64,000 nt of DNA from JASHPR01 sp963833885 (GTDB taxonomy: Bacteria > Actinomycetota > Actinomycetes > Streptosporangiales > Streptosporangiaceae), in assembly GCA_963833885.1 (NCBI GenBank), contig CAWHZU010000022.1, positions 62,001 through 126,000 on the forward strand. The letters are read 5' to 3'. This document shows positions 57,077 through 64,000 of this stretch, piece by piece; the stretch's first letter is position 1; the number at the start of each line of letters is the position of its first letter. The notes beneath the pieces were generated by a model. It was not told where the DNA came from and did not search any database. It saw nothing but the letters and a program-made list of their open reading frames with translations. The position numbers were made by a program, and so were the translations under genes.

Positions 57077-57556
57077 TCAGCTGGACGCTTCCGATCCGAC
57101 CCTGCTCGCCGCGCTCGCGGTGGTGGCGTCGGCGTCGCTGTAGTTTTGCGCTGCCTTGCCCACGTTGCCTGCCACCATGTCATAGGCCGTATTCAGCGCC
57201 TGGATGAACTGCGTGAGTCCCTCGTACGCGTTGAGGGCGTTGCTGCCGAGCCCGTCCGCGGTCTCCCAGCCGCCGATCGCCGAGCCCATGGCCCCCTCGC
57301 CGCTGAGGTACGACAGAGCCTCGATCATGCCGCGCAGGTCACCGGCCATCTGGGACCTGACCGAGGTGAGCTGATCGGGGCTGACGCGGAACTCCCCGCT
57401 GGCCTTCAGGCCCTTGGGAAAGGCCGACGCGGACGTCTTCGGCTTGACAAAGCCGTCGACCTTTACCGGGTCCTTCGGCACAGCTTTGGCCGCCGCGGCT
57501 TGCTGATCTAGCTTTTCCTGGTCTTCAAGCGCCATCACGTCGGCGATTGCGCCCAT
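57077..57556 (-). CDS. Helical protein of the type VII locus, likely secreted partner
   Basis: A 159-residue Ala-rich helical protein. The middle contains GGWETADGLGSNALNAYEGL and the C-terminal end AAQNYSDADATTAS, where Y-S-D-A-D fits the type VII secretion signal YxxxD/E. It lies between a WXG100 gene and the PPE-like gene and may pair with one of them. I do not recognise a family beyond the general ESX-like shape. Confidence 0.7.
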   Translation of the reverse strand: MGAIADVMALEDQEKLDQQAAAAKAVPKDPVKVDGFVKPKTSASAFPKGLKASGEFRVSPDQLTSVRSQMAGDLRGMIEALSYLSGEGAMGSAIGGWETADGLGSNALNAYEGLTQFIQALNTAYDMVAGNVGKAAQNYSDADATTASAASRVGSEASS

Positions 57557-57672
57557 TATGAACCTCCGTTGCCGATAACGGTCGTTGCTGCTTCTGCCCG
57601 GTCGCTCCGCTCCCGGCTATGGCACGCGGCGAGCCGTGCCGCGAGCGATCGCGGCGCGGTCCCGCCTACGTG

Positions 57673-57966
57673 TCAAGAGAACATGCTCGTGTTGGCCTGC
57701 TCTGCGTTCCCGTAGTTCTCGTTGGCCGTCCCGACCACCTGGCCCAGGCCGCTGACCGTCATCTGCATGTCGCTCATGGCGGTGTTCCAGACGGTCTGCG
57801 CCTGGTGGTACGCCCCCTGAGCCGGGCCGCTCCAGTCGGCCAGGTTGGCGCCGAGCTGGCTCTGCAGCTGCTCCACCGTGCTGGTCAGCCCGTTGAGGGC
57901 CGACTGCAGCGCCGCCTGTCCGTCCGCCAGCGAGTTGAAGTCGACTAGTACGAAGTCGCCAGCCAT
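57673..57966 (-). CDS. WXG100-family protein (EsxB-like)
   Basis: A 97-residue two-helix protein secreted by type VII systems as a dimer. WSG at 45-47 is the turn; the C-terminus carries Tyr85-x3-Glu89 (NYGNAEQ), the secretion signal. Asp/Phe-rich N-terminus (MAGDFVLVDF). It follows the second WXG100 gene by 49 bases. Confidence 0.93.
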   Translation of the reverse strand: MAGDFVLVDFNSLADGQAALQSALNGLTSTVEQLQSQLGANLADWSGPAQGAYHQAQTVWNTAMSDMQMTVSGLGQVVGTANENYGNAEQANTSMFS

Positions 57967-58015
57967 TGTCTGTCTCCTTGGTGTTGTCTCGTGCTGCCGC
58001 CGTCAGGCGAAGCGC

Positions 58016-58333
58016 TCAGCCGTTCAGGATGCCGGAGATCTTGTTCGCCGAGGTCTGGTTGGCCTCCTCGACGACGGTGTAGTTCACGCCGGCCGCCTTC
58101 AGCTTCTCGCCCAGGTTGTTCAGCGCGTTGAGCACCTTGGTGAAATCGGCGTTGAACGCCGTGAATGCGTTCGTGTACGCGCTGGCGGCAGTGCCCGACC
58201 AGCCGCCCATCATGGTCTCGTGTGACGAGTTCATGTTGTTCTGGATGCCGAGGATCTGCTCCCCCGCGCTGTGCACCTGCGTTGCAGCCTGTGCCATCAG
58301 CTGCATGTCATGGGTGGTCCTGCCAGCAGCCAC
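58016..58333 (-). CDS. WXG100-family protein (EsxA-like)
   Basis: A 105-residue two-helix protein. GTG start at 58333, six bases after AGGAGG, fits far better than the upstream ATG 58426. WSG at 45-47 and Tyr85-x3-Glu89 (NYTVVEE) match the partner exactly. The tail after it is ANQTSANKISGILNG. First gene of the esx group; promoter-like sequence ~160 bases upstream. Confidence 0.93.
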   Translation of the reverse strand: MAAGRTTHDMQLMAQAATQVHSAGEQILGIQNNMNSSHETMMGGWSGTAASAYTNAFTAFNADFTKVLNALNNLGEKLKAAGVNYTVVEEANQTSANKISGILNG

Positions 58334-58490
58334 GACGCACCTCCTGTCCGAGTGGGCGTACGTTGTCCCTTTTATGGGCACACGTACTGCGGTCCTGCAT
58401 GGTTCATGGTTCCAGGGGCGAGCCACAATGGCTCCTTCCCCGTCGGCCCCCGGCAGGCCGCCTGCGCGCCCCGCCTCAGGAACATGCCTA

Positions 58491-58519
58491 ATTCAAACTA
58501 AGTCGGACAATGGTGTCAA
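58491..58519 (-). promoter_or_regulatory. Candidate esx operon promoter
   Basis: Minus strand TTGACA (58519-58514, perfect -35), 17-base spacer, TTGAAT (58496-58491). The start would be near 58484, about 150 bases ahead of the first WXG100 gene. Confidence 0.6.
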
Positions 58520-58573
58520 CCAGGACAGGCAACTACGCTACGTAATCGGCACCCGGCCAAAGGCCCGGTGCGC

Positions 58574-58588
58574 TCAGAACGGTTCTGA
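58574..58588. promoter_or_regulatory. 15-bp palindrome upstream of the esx promoter
   Basis: Perfect palindrome TCAGAACGGTTCTGA, 7-bp arms around one base, about 55 bases upstream of the -35. A likely operator for a dimeric regulator. Confidence 0.5.
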
Positions 58589-58642
58589 CTTGCGGTTTTC
58601 TGGTCATTCCCGTAACGCAGTAACGGGCCCGTCACCGAATCT

Positions 58643-60034
58643 TTACCCGCTGGCAGGCACTGTCTTCCTGGCCAGGGTCGGGTCAAGAGCGGGCCCCGCC
58701 GGGACCAGGTCCACCACGCCAGCTGGCAGCAGCACCGCCTGCGAGCGGTCGTAGCCCAGCATGCCGATCGCGGCCGTGCTCGCGAGCGCGTACCTGCGGC
58801 CCCCGGCGATCAGGAAGTAGCTGACCACACCGCTGTCCGACGCGGCCGAAGGATCGGCTCCCACCAGCGCTCCGCCGCCGGGCGGGAGCGTTATCTGCCC
58901 GACGTCGGTGGCCGCTCCGGTCGCCACACCGCCGGACGGCAGCGTGCCGCCGGTCTCGACCTGGCCGGTGAGGGCGGTGCCGGTGGCTGCGGTGCCGCCG
59001 CCGGAGTAGACCATGCAGAGCGAAGCGTGCGCGGCGGGCGTCACGACCGACGGCACGCCGGCCGGCAGGCTCCCGCCGGGCACGCTGGCCGATGACAGGT
59101 GGCCGGAGACCTGCGATTGGGCAAGCGTGGCCCTGGGCGACGCGCCCGGCTCGGAGACCAGCAGTGACGCCTGCATCGGCGAGATCGGCGCCAGGCCGCT
59201 GCGCAGCATCACGTAGAACTGGGCGCCGGAGGTCGCGTTCACCAGGTAAACCTGACCGACCTTTACCGGAGCGCCGGTTGGGCCGGTCACGGTCGCGCCG
59301 GCACCAGCGATCGGGGGAGCGGCGAACGCCCGCCCCTGCGGGATGGCGTTGAGCCAGACCAGCCGAACCGGCACCGGGGGCTGGCGGGCGCCCAGCGCCA
59401 CGATCCCGTCCCGCTGAACCGCCATGCGCTGGCCATGCCAGATCACCCAGTCCTGATTCTCCGCCGTCACCAGCAGCGCGCTGCTCAAGAGCGGCCGGCC
59501 GCCGACGCTGGTGCCGCCGACCAGGGCGGTTTTGACCTGCGTGCCGAACGGGCTCGTGGTGGTCTGCGTGCAGACCGACCAGGGCTGCCGGACCAGCAGA
59601 CTGGACGCGGGCAGCGGCTGCGGCAGCCCGGGAATGCCGATTTCCGGCCCGCGGGGGAACTTCGTCAGCGCCGACTGGTCCACGGTCTGCTGATTCAGCG
59701 CCGAGTTCCCGAGCGCCAGCCGGGCCGAGGCGTAGTTCACCACCGGGCACAGCTTCTTGCCCTCGCAGAACACGAATGGCGTGCCCGTCTGCTTGTCGAT
59801 GACCAGCATGCCCGGCGTGTTCTGGATCGACGAGCTGCCGTGCCCGAGCAGGCCCAGGATGAAGAACAGCCCGGTGAGGATCACCGCGACGAACACACCG
59901 GAGAACACAGCCACGTTCAGGCGGCGCAGTGGCTGGTCGGGGACGTCCGGCTCGCCACGCAGCAGTGCCAGCGAGGCCCGCTGGGTCATCAGCCGGTGGG
60001 CCTGGAACAGGTCCCTTCGGCTCTGCATGGTCAT
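58643..60034 (-). CDS. eccB: Type VII secretion membrane protein EccB
   Basis: Core component of the ESX membrane complex. N-terminal cytosolic segment MTMQSRRDLFQAHRLMTQRA is typical, with one transmembrane helix at about 40-64 (VFSGVFVAVILTGLFFILG) and a large external domain with paired cysteines. 463 residues. It follows eccD by 26 bases. Confidence 0.95.
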   Translation of the reverse strand: MTMQSRRDLFQAHRLMTQRASLALLRGEPDVPDQPLRRLNVAVFSGVFVAVILTGLFFILGLLGHGSSSIQNTPGMLVIDKQTGTPFVFCEGKKLCPVVNYASARLALGNSALNQQTVDQSALTKFPRGPEIGIPGLPQPLPASSLLVRQPWSVCTQTTTSPFGTQVKTALVGGTSVGGRPLLSSALLVTAENQDWVIWHGQRMAVQRDGIVALGARQPPVPVRLVWLNAIPQGRAFAAPPIAGAGATVTGPTGAPVKVGQVYLVNATSGAQFYVMLRSGLAPISPMQASLLVSEPGASPRATLAQSQVSGHLSSASVPGGSLPAGVPSVVTPAAHASLCMVYSGGGTAATGTALTGQVETGGTLPSGGVATGAATDVGQITLPPGGGALVGADPSAASDSGVVSYFLIAGGRRYALASTAAIGMLGYDRSQAVLLPAGVVDLVPAGPALDPTLARKTVPASG

Positions 60035-60060
60035 GGTGCCTGCGCCTTCCTGTCAGGCGG

Positions 60061-61452
60061 TCAGCCGCCGAGCCCGCGGGCCTTGCCGAAGACCCCGGCG
60101 AGGCCGAGCGCGAGCGGGAACAGGCCGACGTTGAGCAGGGTGTCGGCGATGTCGGCCATACGGCCCCAGAACGGCGACGCACGGTGCGTGGGCAGCCACA
60201 GGCCGACCACGGCAACGAGCGCGACGCCCACGATCAGGGGCCCGAGCGCGAGCGCCAGGTGCATCGCCTGGGAGGATCCGTGGGCCATGCCGGCCGCGAG
60301 CAGGATCAGGCCACCGAAGCCGGGGATCAGTAGCCAGAGCCGCTGAGCGAGGCCTTGGAACAGCCGTGACCGCAGCAGCAGCACGCAGGCGAGCACCGCA
60401 CAGGCGGTCATGCCGAACCAGCCGTGGGTGAAGGCGAGCACCACCTCCGCGAAGCCCGCTACCAGGCCTATGCCTGACGCGGAACCGGTCACGAACCGGT
60501 CGGCCACAGCCGTCCGGTCGAACACCTCGGCGCCGTCGATGGTCAGCGTGTCCCGCCTCAGGTCGTCGGCGTGCCGCGGCACCTCGGGCAGCGTCATCCG
60601 CGCCATACGGAACGAGACCGCGGGGATCAGCGGGGTGAGCGCGAGTATCAGCACGGCCATCAGGGCGGCGGGCGCCGCGAGGCCGATGCCGAAGGCATAA
60701 CTGAGCCAGGCGCCGAGCACGCCGAGGAGTCCCGCGATCACCAGGCCAAAGAACAGCGACACCTCGGCGGAGCCCGCGGCTGCGATCACCGCGGCGAGCG
60801 CCGCGGCGGCGAGCCCGGCCACCATCTCCACGGCGCCGAGATGCGAGAGCGGTGCCGATCTGGCCGGCGTGAGCAGCCCGGCCAGGAACGCATAGGGAAC
60901 CGCCGCGTAGCCGAACACCACCCCGGCTCGCGAGTCGCCGACCGCCCTGGACACCGCCACGACAGCGAGTAGCAGCGCCACAGCGATGCCCGCAGCGGTC
61001 GCGGCGGGCACCGGCCACGGCGGCCCGGACCGCACAATGAACACCGCGCCAGCGATCAGCGCCGCCGCGACCGCTCCCATGGCCACCCACCGGGCGTTGC
61101 CCTGGGTCCAGCGGCCCGGCCGGTCGCTCAGCCTGCTCGCGATGACGTCCGCGACGTCATCGAACGTCATCGCGGGCAGCTGCTCGCGGTGCGGGCGCAG
61201 ATAGATGATCTCGCCATCGCGCAGGCCGACCTGCATCGGCGTCATGGCCGGCGAGAAGGGCCCTTCGCCGAGTCGCTGCAGCACCCACCCGCCCTTTTCG
61301 CCCACCACGTCGGGCCCGTCCAGGCCCGCGTACTTGGCGACCGTTGGGAACAGATCTGCGAACGACACGTAGCCGGGAAGCGCGACGTCCACCCGCCGGG
61401 ACGGCCCGATCACGGTGATCCGGCACACTTCTGTTCCGCCTGGCGAAGTCAT
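60061..61452 (-). CDS. eccD: Type VII secretion membrane protein EccD
   Basis: Pore-lining candidate of ESX systems. A ubiquitin-like N-terminal domain (about 1-90, CRITVIGPSRRVDVALPG) is followed by about eleven transmembrane helices. Start MTSPGGTEVCRITV at 61452; the frame extends further but that part overlaps the divergent promoter region. 463 residues. Confidence 0.95.
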   Translation of the reverse strand: MTSPGGTEVCRITVIGPSRRVDVALPGYVSFADLFPTVAKYAGLDGPDVVGEKGGWVLQRLGEGPFSPAMTPMQVGLRDGEIIYLRPHREQLPAMTFDDVADVIASRLSDRPGRWTQGNARWVAMGAVAAALIAGAVFIVRSGPPWPVPAATAAGIAVALLLAVVAVSRAVGDSRAGVVFGYAAVPYAFLAGLLTPARSAPLSHLGAVEMVAGLAAAALAAVIAAAGSAEVSLFFGLVIAGLLGVLGAWLSYAFGIGLAAPAALMAVLILALTPLIPAVSFRMARMTLPEVPRHADDLRRDTLTIDGAEVFDRTAVADRFVTGSASGIGLVAGFAEVVLAFTHGWFGMTACAVLACVLLLRSRLFQGLAQRLWLLIPGFGGLILLAAGMAHGSSQAMHLALALGPLIVGVALVAVVGLWLPTHRASPFWGRMADIADTLLNVGLFPLALGLAGVFGKARGLGG

Positions 61453-61610
61453 TGGCCCCCCTTCCTGAGCCCGCCGTATATATGGTTTACGTTCCCACAC
61501 TGCCCGCGATGTCGGAAATGCGGCCGTAGAATGATAACCCGCTGCAGTGCGGACCAACCGGGTCTATCGCGCTGAGCGCGGTACCCGGAAGGACACCAGA
61601 AAGGCAGCCT
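61453..61610. promoter_or_regulatory. Divergent eccD-eccC control region
   Basis: 158 bases between two divergent genes. It contains an AT-rich patch (TATATATGG near 61476) in otherwise GC-rich DNA, and TAGAAT (plus strand, 61526-61531), a good -10 for eccC with a weak -35. For eccD no clear hexamer pair is seen. Confidence 0.4.
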
Positions 61611-64000
61611 GTGAGCACCGTCATCGTCCGCCGACTTGAGCGGCACGACGCGCCGCAGCTGCCAAGCGGTGAGATCAAGCTCCAGTCCCCGCCGGAGATC
61701 CCCGAGGTCACCACCGACGGCTTCCGCCAGACGCTGATGTACCTGCCGATGCTGGTCATGATGGTCGGGATGAGCGCCGCTTTCGTGGGGAACAGCTCGA
61801 ACAAGATCATGTACGTCGGCGGCGGGGCAATGGCCGTAGGCATGGGCGGCATGGTGGTGGCCCAGATGAGCCGGGGCAGCGGCGACCGGAAGATGAAGCT
61901 GAACGGCTTGCGCCGGGACTACCTGCGCTATCTGGGCCAGGTACGGCGCAAGGTGCGCGGGATCGCCGCGGCACAGCGGGAGGCGCTCGAATGGGTGAGC
62001 CCGCCCCCGCGGGCACTTCCCTCGCTGCTCGTCGACCCGGAGCTGCGGCGGGTCTGGGAGCGCCGCCCGTCCGGCGACGACTTTGCCAAGGTCCGCATCG
62101 GCACCGGGACGCACCGGCTGGCGGTCCGGCTGGTGTCGCCGGACACCAAGCCGGTCGAGGACCTCGACCCACTGTGCGCGGGCGCGCTGCGCCGTTTCGT
62201 CCGGGCGCACAACAGCGTCCCCGGCCTGCCGGTCGGCATCTCGCTGCGCGCGTTCGCGCGTATCGCGGCCGGTGGCGAGCCCGAGGCGGTCTATGGCATG
62301 CTCCGGGCGATGATCGCCCAGATCGCGATCTTCCACTCCCCCGACGACGTCCGGATCAGCGTGTGCGCCTCGCGGGACCGGATCCCGTGGTGGCAGTGGA
62401 TCAAGTGGCTGCCGCACAACATGCATCCCACCGAGATCGACGCGGCCGGACCGGTCCGCCTGATGTCTCCCGTCCTGCCGCAGCTCGAGGCGCTGATCGG
62501 CGCCGAGTTCGCTGGCCGTCCGCAGTTCACGCCCGGCAGGTCGGCCGCACTGCCGTTCCATGTCGTGATCATCGATGGCGGCGAGGGAATGGCGGACTCC
62601 CGGCTCGGCACCGACGGCATCGAGGGCGCCGTGCTCATCGACCTGACCCCGGGCGCGGTGACCACGCCGGGGACGTCGGCCGCGCCGGCCCTCCGGCTGC
62701 ACGTCACCTCCGGCGGCACGGAAATGATCACGCGGGACCGGACCGGCGCCGAGGTGCACTCGGCCATCGGCGTCCCTGACGTCATGTCGCTCGCCGAGGC
62801 CGACGCGTTCGCCAGGAACGTCGCGCCGTTGCGGCCCGGAATCGGCGGCCCGGCCGACGACCCGCTGGCCGCCGATACCACACTGACGGCGCTGCTGGGC
62901 ATCTCCAGCCCGTTCATGGTCGAGGTCGGTACCCAGTGGCGGCCACGGCCGCCGCGTGCGCGGCTGCGGGTGCCAATCGGAACCGACGCCGACGGGCAGC
63001 CGGTCGAGCTGGACATCAAGGAGTCCGCGCAAGGCGGCATGGGCCCGCACGGCCTGGTTGTCGGCGCCACCGGCTCCGGCAAGTCTGAGCTGCTCCGGAC
63101 GCTGGTCCTGGGTCTGGCCGTCATGCATTCCCCCGACACGCTCAACTTCGTGCTCGTCGACTTCAAGGGCGGCGCGACGTTCCTGGGCCTGGAGGGGCTG
63201 ACCCACGTGTCCGCCGTTATCACGAACCTGGCAGACGAGCTGCCGCTGGTCGACCGGATGCGCGACGCGCTGAACGGCGAGCTCGTCCGCAGGCAGGAGC
63301 TGCTGCGCTCGGCCGGCAACTATGCCTCGCTGCGCGACTACACCAAGGCCCGCGAGCAAGGAGCCGATCTGCCGGCCGTGCCCTCGCTGTTCGTGGTCAT
63401 CGACGAGTTCTCCGAACTGCTCTCGGCCAGGCCGGAGTTCATCGATGTCTTCGTCATGATCGGGCGGGTGGGCAGGTCGCTCGGCGTGCACCTGCTGCTG
63501 GCGTCGCAGCGCCTCGAGGAAGGCCGTCTGCGCGGCCTGGATACACAGCTTTCCTACCGGGTCGGCCTGCGCACGTTCTCCGCCGCGGAGTCACGCGTGG
63601 TGCTCGGCGTGCCGGACGCGTACGAGCTGCCGCCACACCCGGGCAACGGCTTCCTGAAGACCGGCACCGAGGACATGACGAGGTTCAAGGCGGCCTACGT
63701 CTCCGGGCCCGCCGTCACCGGGTCGGCCCGCGCGCAGCAGCGCAGGCTGCGGCCGATGATCGTGCCGTTCGGCCCCGGGTATGTCCGGCCGGAGCTGGCC
63801 GGGGACGAGCCGCAGCCAAGGCTCGCCGAACCGGTCCAGAGCGTGCTCGACGTCGTGGTCGCGCAGCTTGCCGGGCATGGGCAGGCCGCGCACCAGATCT
63901 GGCTGCCGCCGCTCGACGTGTCACCGACGCTTGATCAGCTGCTGCCCCCGCTCTCGATCACGCCGCAGTTCGGGTGCGCGGCCGAGGACCCGGCATGGCG
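61611..64000 (+). CDS. eccC: Type VII secretion ATPase EccC (cut by window edge)
   Basis: FtsK/SpoIIIE-type motor that recognises WXG100 substrates and powers ESX secretion. GTG at 61611; 796 codons visible. Two membrane segments lie near 40-85. The first ATPase domain has Walker A GATGSGKSE (485-493, Lys491), Walker B FVLVDFKGGATF near 512-523, and FVVIDEFSELL near 590-600. The other ATPase domains follow beyond the window. Confidence 0.95.
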   Translation, partial: MSTVIVRRLERHDAPQLPSGEIKLQSPPEIPEVTTDGFRQTLMYLPMLVMMVGMSAAFVGNSSNKIMYVGGGAMAVGMGGMVVAQMSRGSGDRKMKLNGLRRDYLRYLGQVRRKVRGIAAAQREALEWVSPPPRALPSLLVDPELRRVWERRPSGDDFAKVRIGTGTHRLAVRLVSPDTKPVEDLDPLCAGALRRFVRAHNSVPGLPVGISLRAFARIAAGGEPEAVYGMLRAMIAQIAIFHSPDDVRISVCASRDRIPWWQWIKWLPHNMHPTEIDAAGPVRLMSPVLPQLEALIGAEFAGRPQFTPGRSAALPFHVVIIDGGEGMADSRLGTDGIEGAVLIDLTPGAVTTPGTSAAPALRLHVTSGGTEMITRDRTGAEVHSAIGVPDVMSLAEADAFARNVAPLRPGIGGPADDPLAADTTLTALLGISSPFMVEVGTQWRPRPPRARLRVPIGTDADGQPVELDIKESAQGGMGPHGLVVGATGSGKSELLRTLVLGLAVMHSPDTLNFVLVDFKGGATFLGLEGLTHVSAVITNLADELPLVDRMRDALNGELVRRQELLRSAGNYASLRDYTKAREQGADLPAVPSLFVVIDEFSELLSARPEFIDVFVMIGRVGRSLGVHLLLASQRLEEGRLRGLDTQLSYRVGLRTFSAAESRVVLGVPDAYELPPHPGNGFLKTGTEDMTRFKAAYVSGPAVTGSARAQQRRLRPMIVPFGPGYVRPELAGDEPQPRLAEPVQSVLDVVVAQLAGHGQAAHQIWLPPLDVSPTLDQLLPPLSITPQFGCAAEDPAW

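Larger units (their letters stand above)
58334..58642. other. eccB-esx spacer
   Basis: 309 bases without a gene. It contains a good candidate promoter for the esx genes (58491-58519) and a 15-bp palindrome (58574-58588), and an AT-richer stretch than its surroundings. I see no other coding sequence. Confidence 0.7.

Overview
The window comes from a high-GC actinomycete chromosome. GC-rich codons, frequent GTG/TTG starts, a TTG-started rpoB beginning MAASRSAS, a zinc-ribbon S14, a C-rich S4, a ~180 kDa NAD-glutamate dehydrogenase and an ESX-type (type VII) secretion locus all fit Actinomycetia. I cannot place it to genus. Most of the window is one long minus-strand core: trpT-secE-nusG-rplK-rplA, rplJ-rplL, rpoB-rpoC, rpsL-rpsG-fusA-tuf, the S10, spc and alpha operons, and then rplQ-truA.

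Layout. 1-701 holds the start of prfB. 816-15867 is mostly a minus-strand metabolic block: a threonine-dehydratase-like enzyme (plus strand), NAD-glutamate dehydrogenase, tryptophan 2,3-dioxygenase, acetoacetyl-CoA synthetase, a small membrane protein, a HAD-like protein, PruA, a small conserved protein, a Vsr endonuclease, an aldo/keto reductase and a second HAD protein. Several of these feed amino-acid carbon into central metabolism. 16003-51953 is the information-processing core. 52218-54549 carries an aminotransferase and an adenosine deaminase on the plus strand, followed by a convergent lipoprotein gene. 55458-64000 is a type VII secretion locus: eccD-eccB and four small or PPE-like substrates on the minus strand, with eccC divergent and running off the window.

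How the parts work together. The core supplies ribosome, RNA polymerase, Sec translocon and translation factors. Boundaries between core operons are marked by strong inverted repeats (after rpsD, rpmJ, tuf, rpoC and rplL), and promoter-like sequences are seen before rpsL, rpoB, rplJ, infA and the esx genes. The type VII locus has the ATPase (EccC), the membrane proteins EccB and EccD, and two WXG100 proteins with matching W45 and Y85-x3-E89 geometry.

Main oddities. RF2 has SKY where the stop-codon-reading tripeptide SPF is expected. S12 has Arg88 at the streptomycin-resistance position. The threonine-dehydratase frame has no ATG/GTG/TTG start ahead of its PLP-lysine motif. One HAD protein has Asn for the nucleophilic Asp. 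Three genes (secE, a DUF1707-type gene, a PPE-like gene) look frameshifted by a single base, which may be sequencing error. Minisatellite-type repeats of 21-111 bp occur inside and between many genes (map, rplJ, vsr, aacS, the PPE-like gene and two intergenic arrays).
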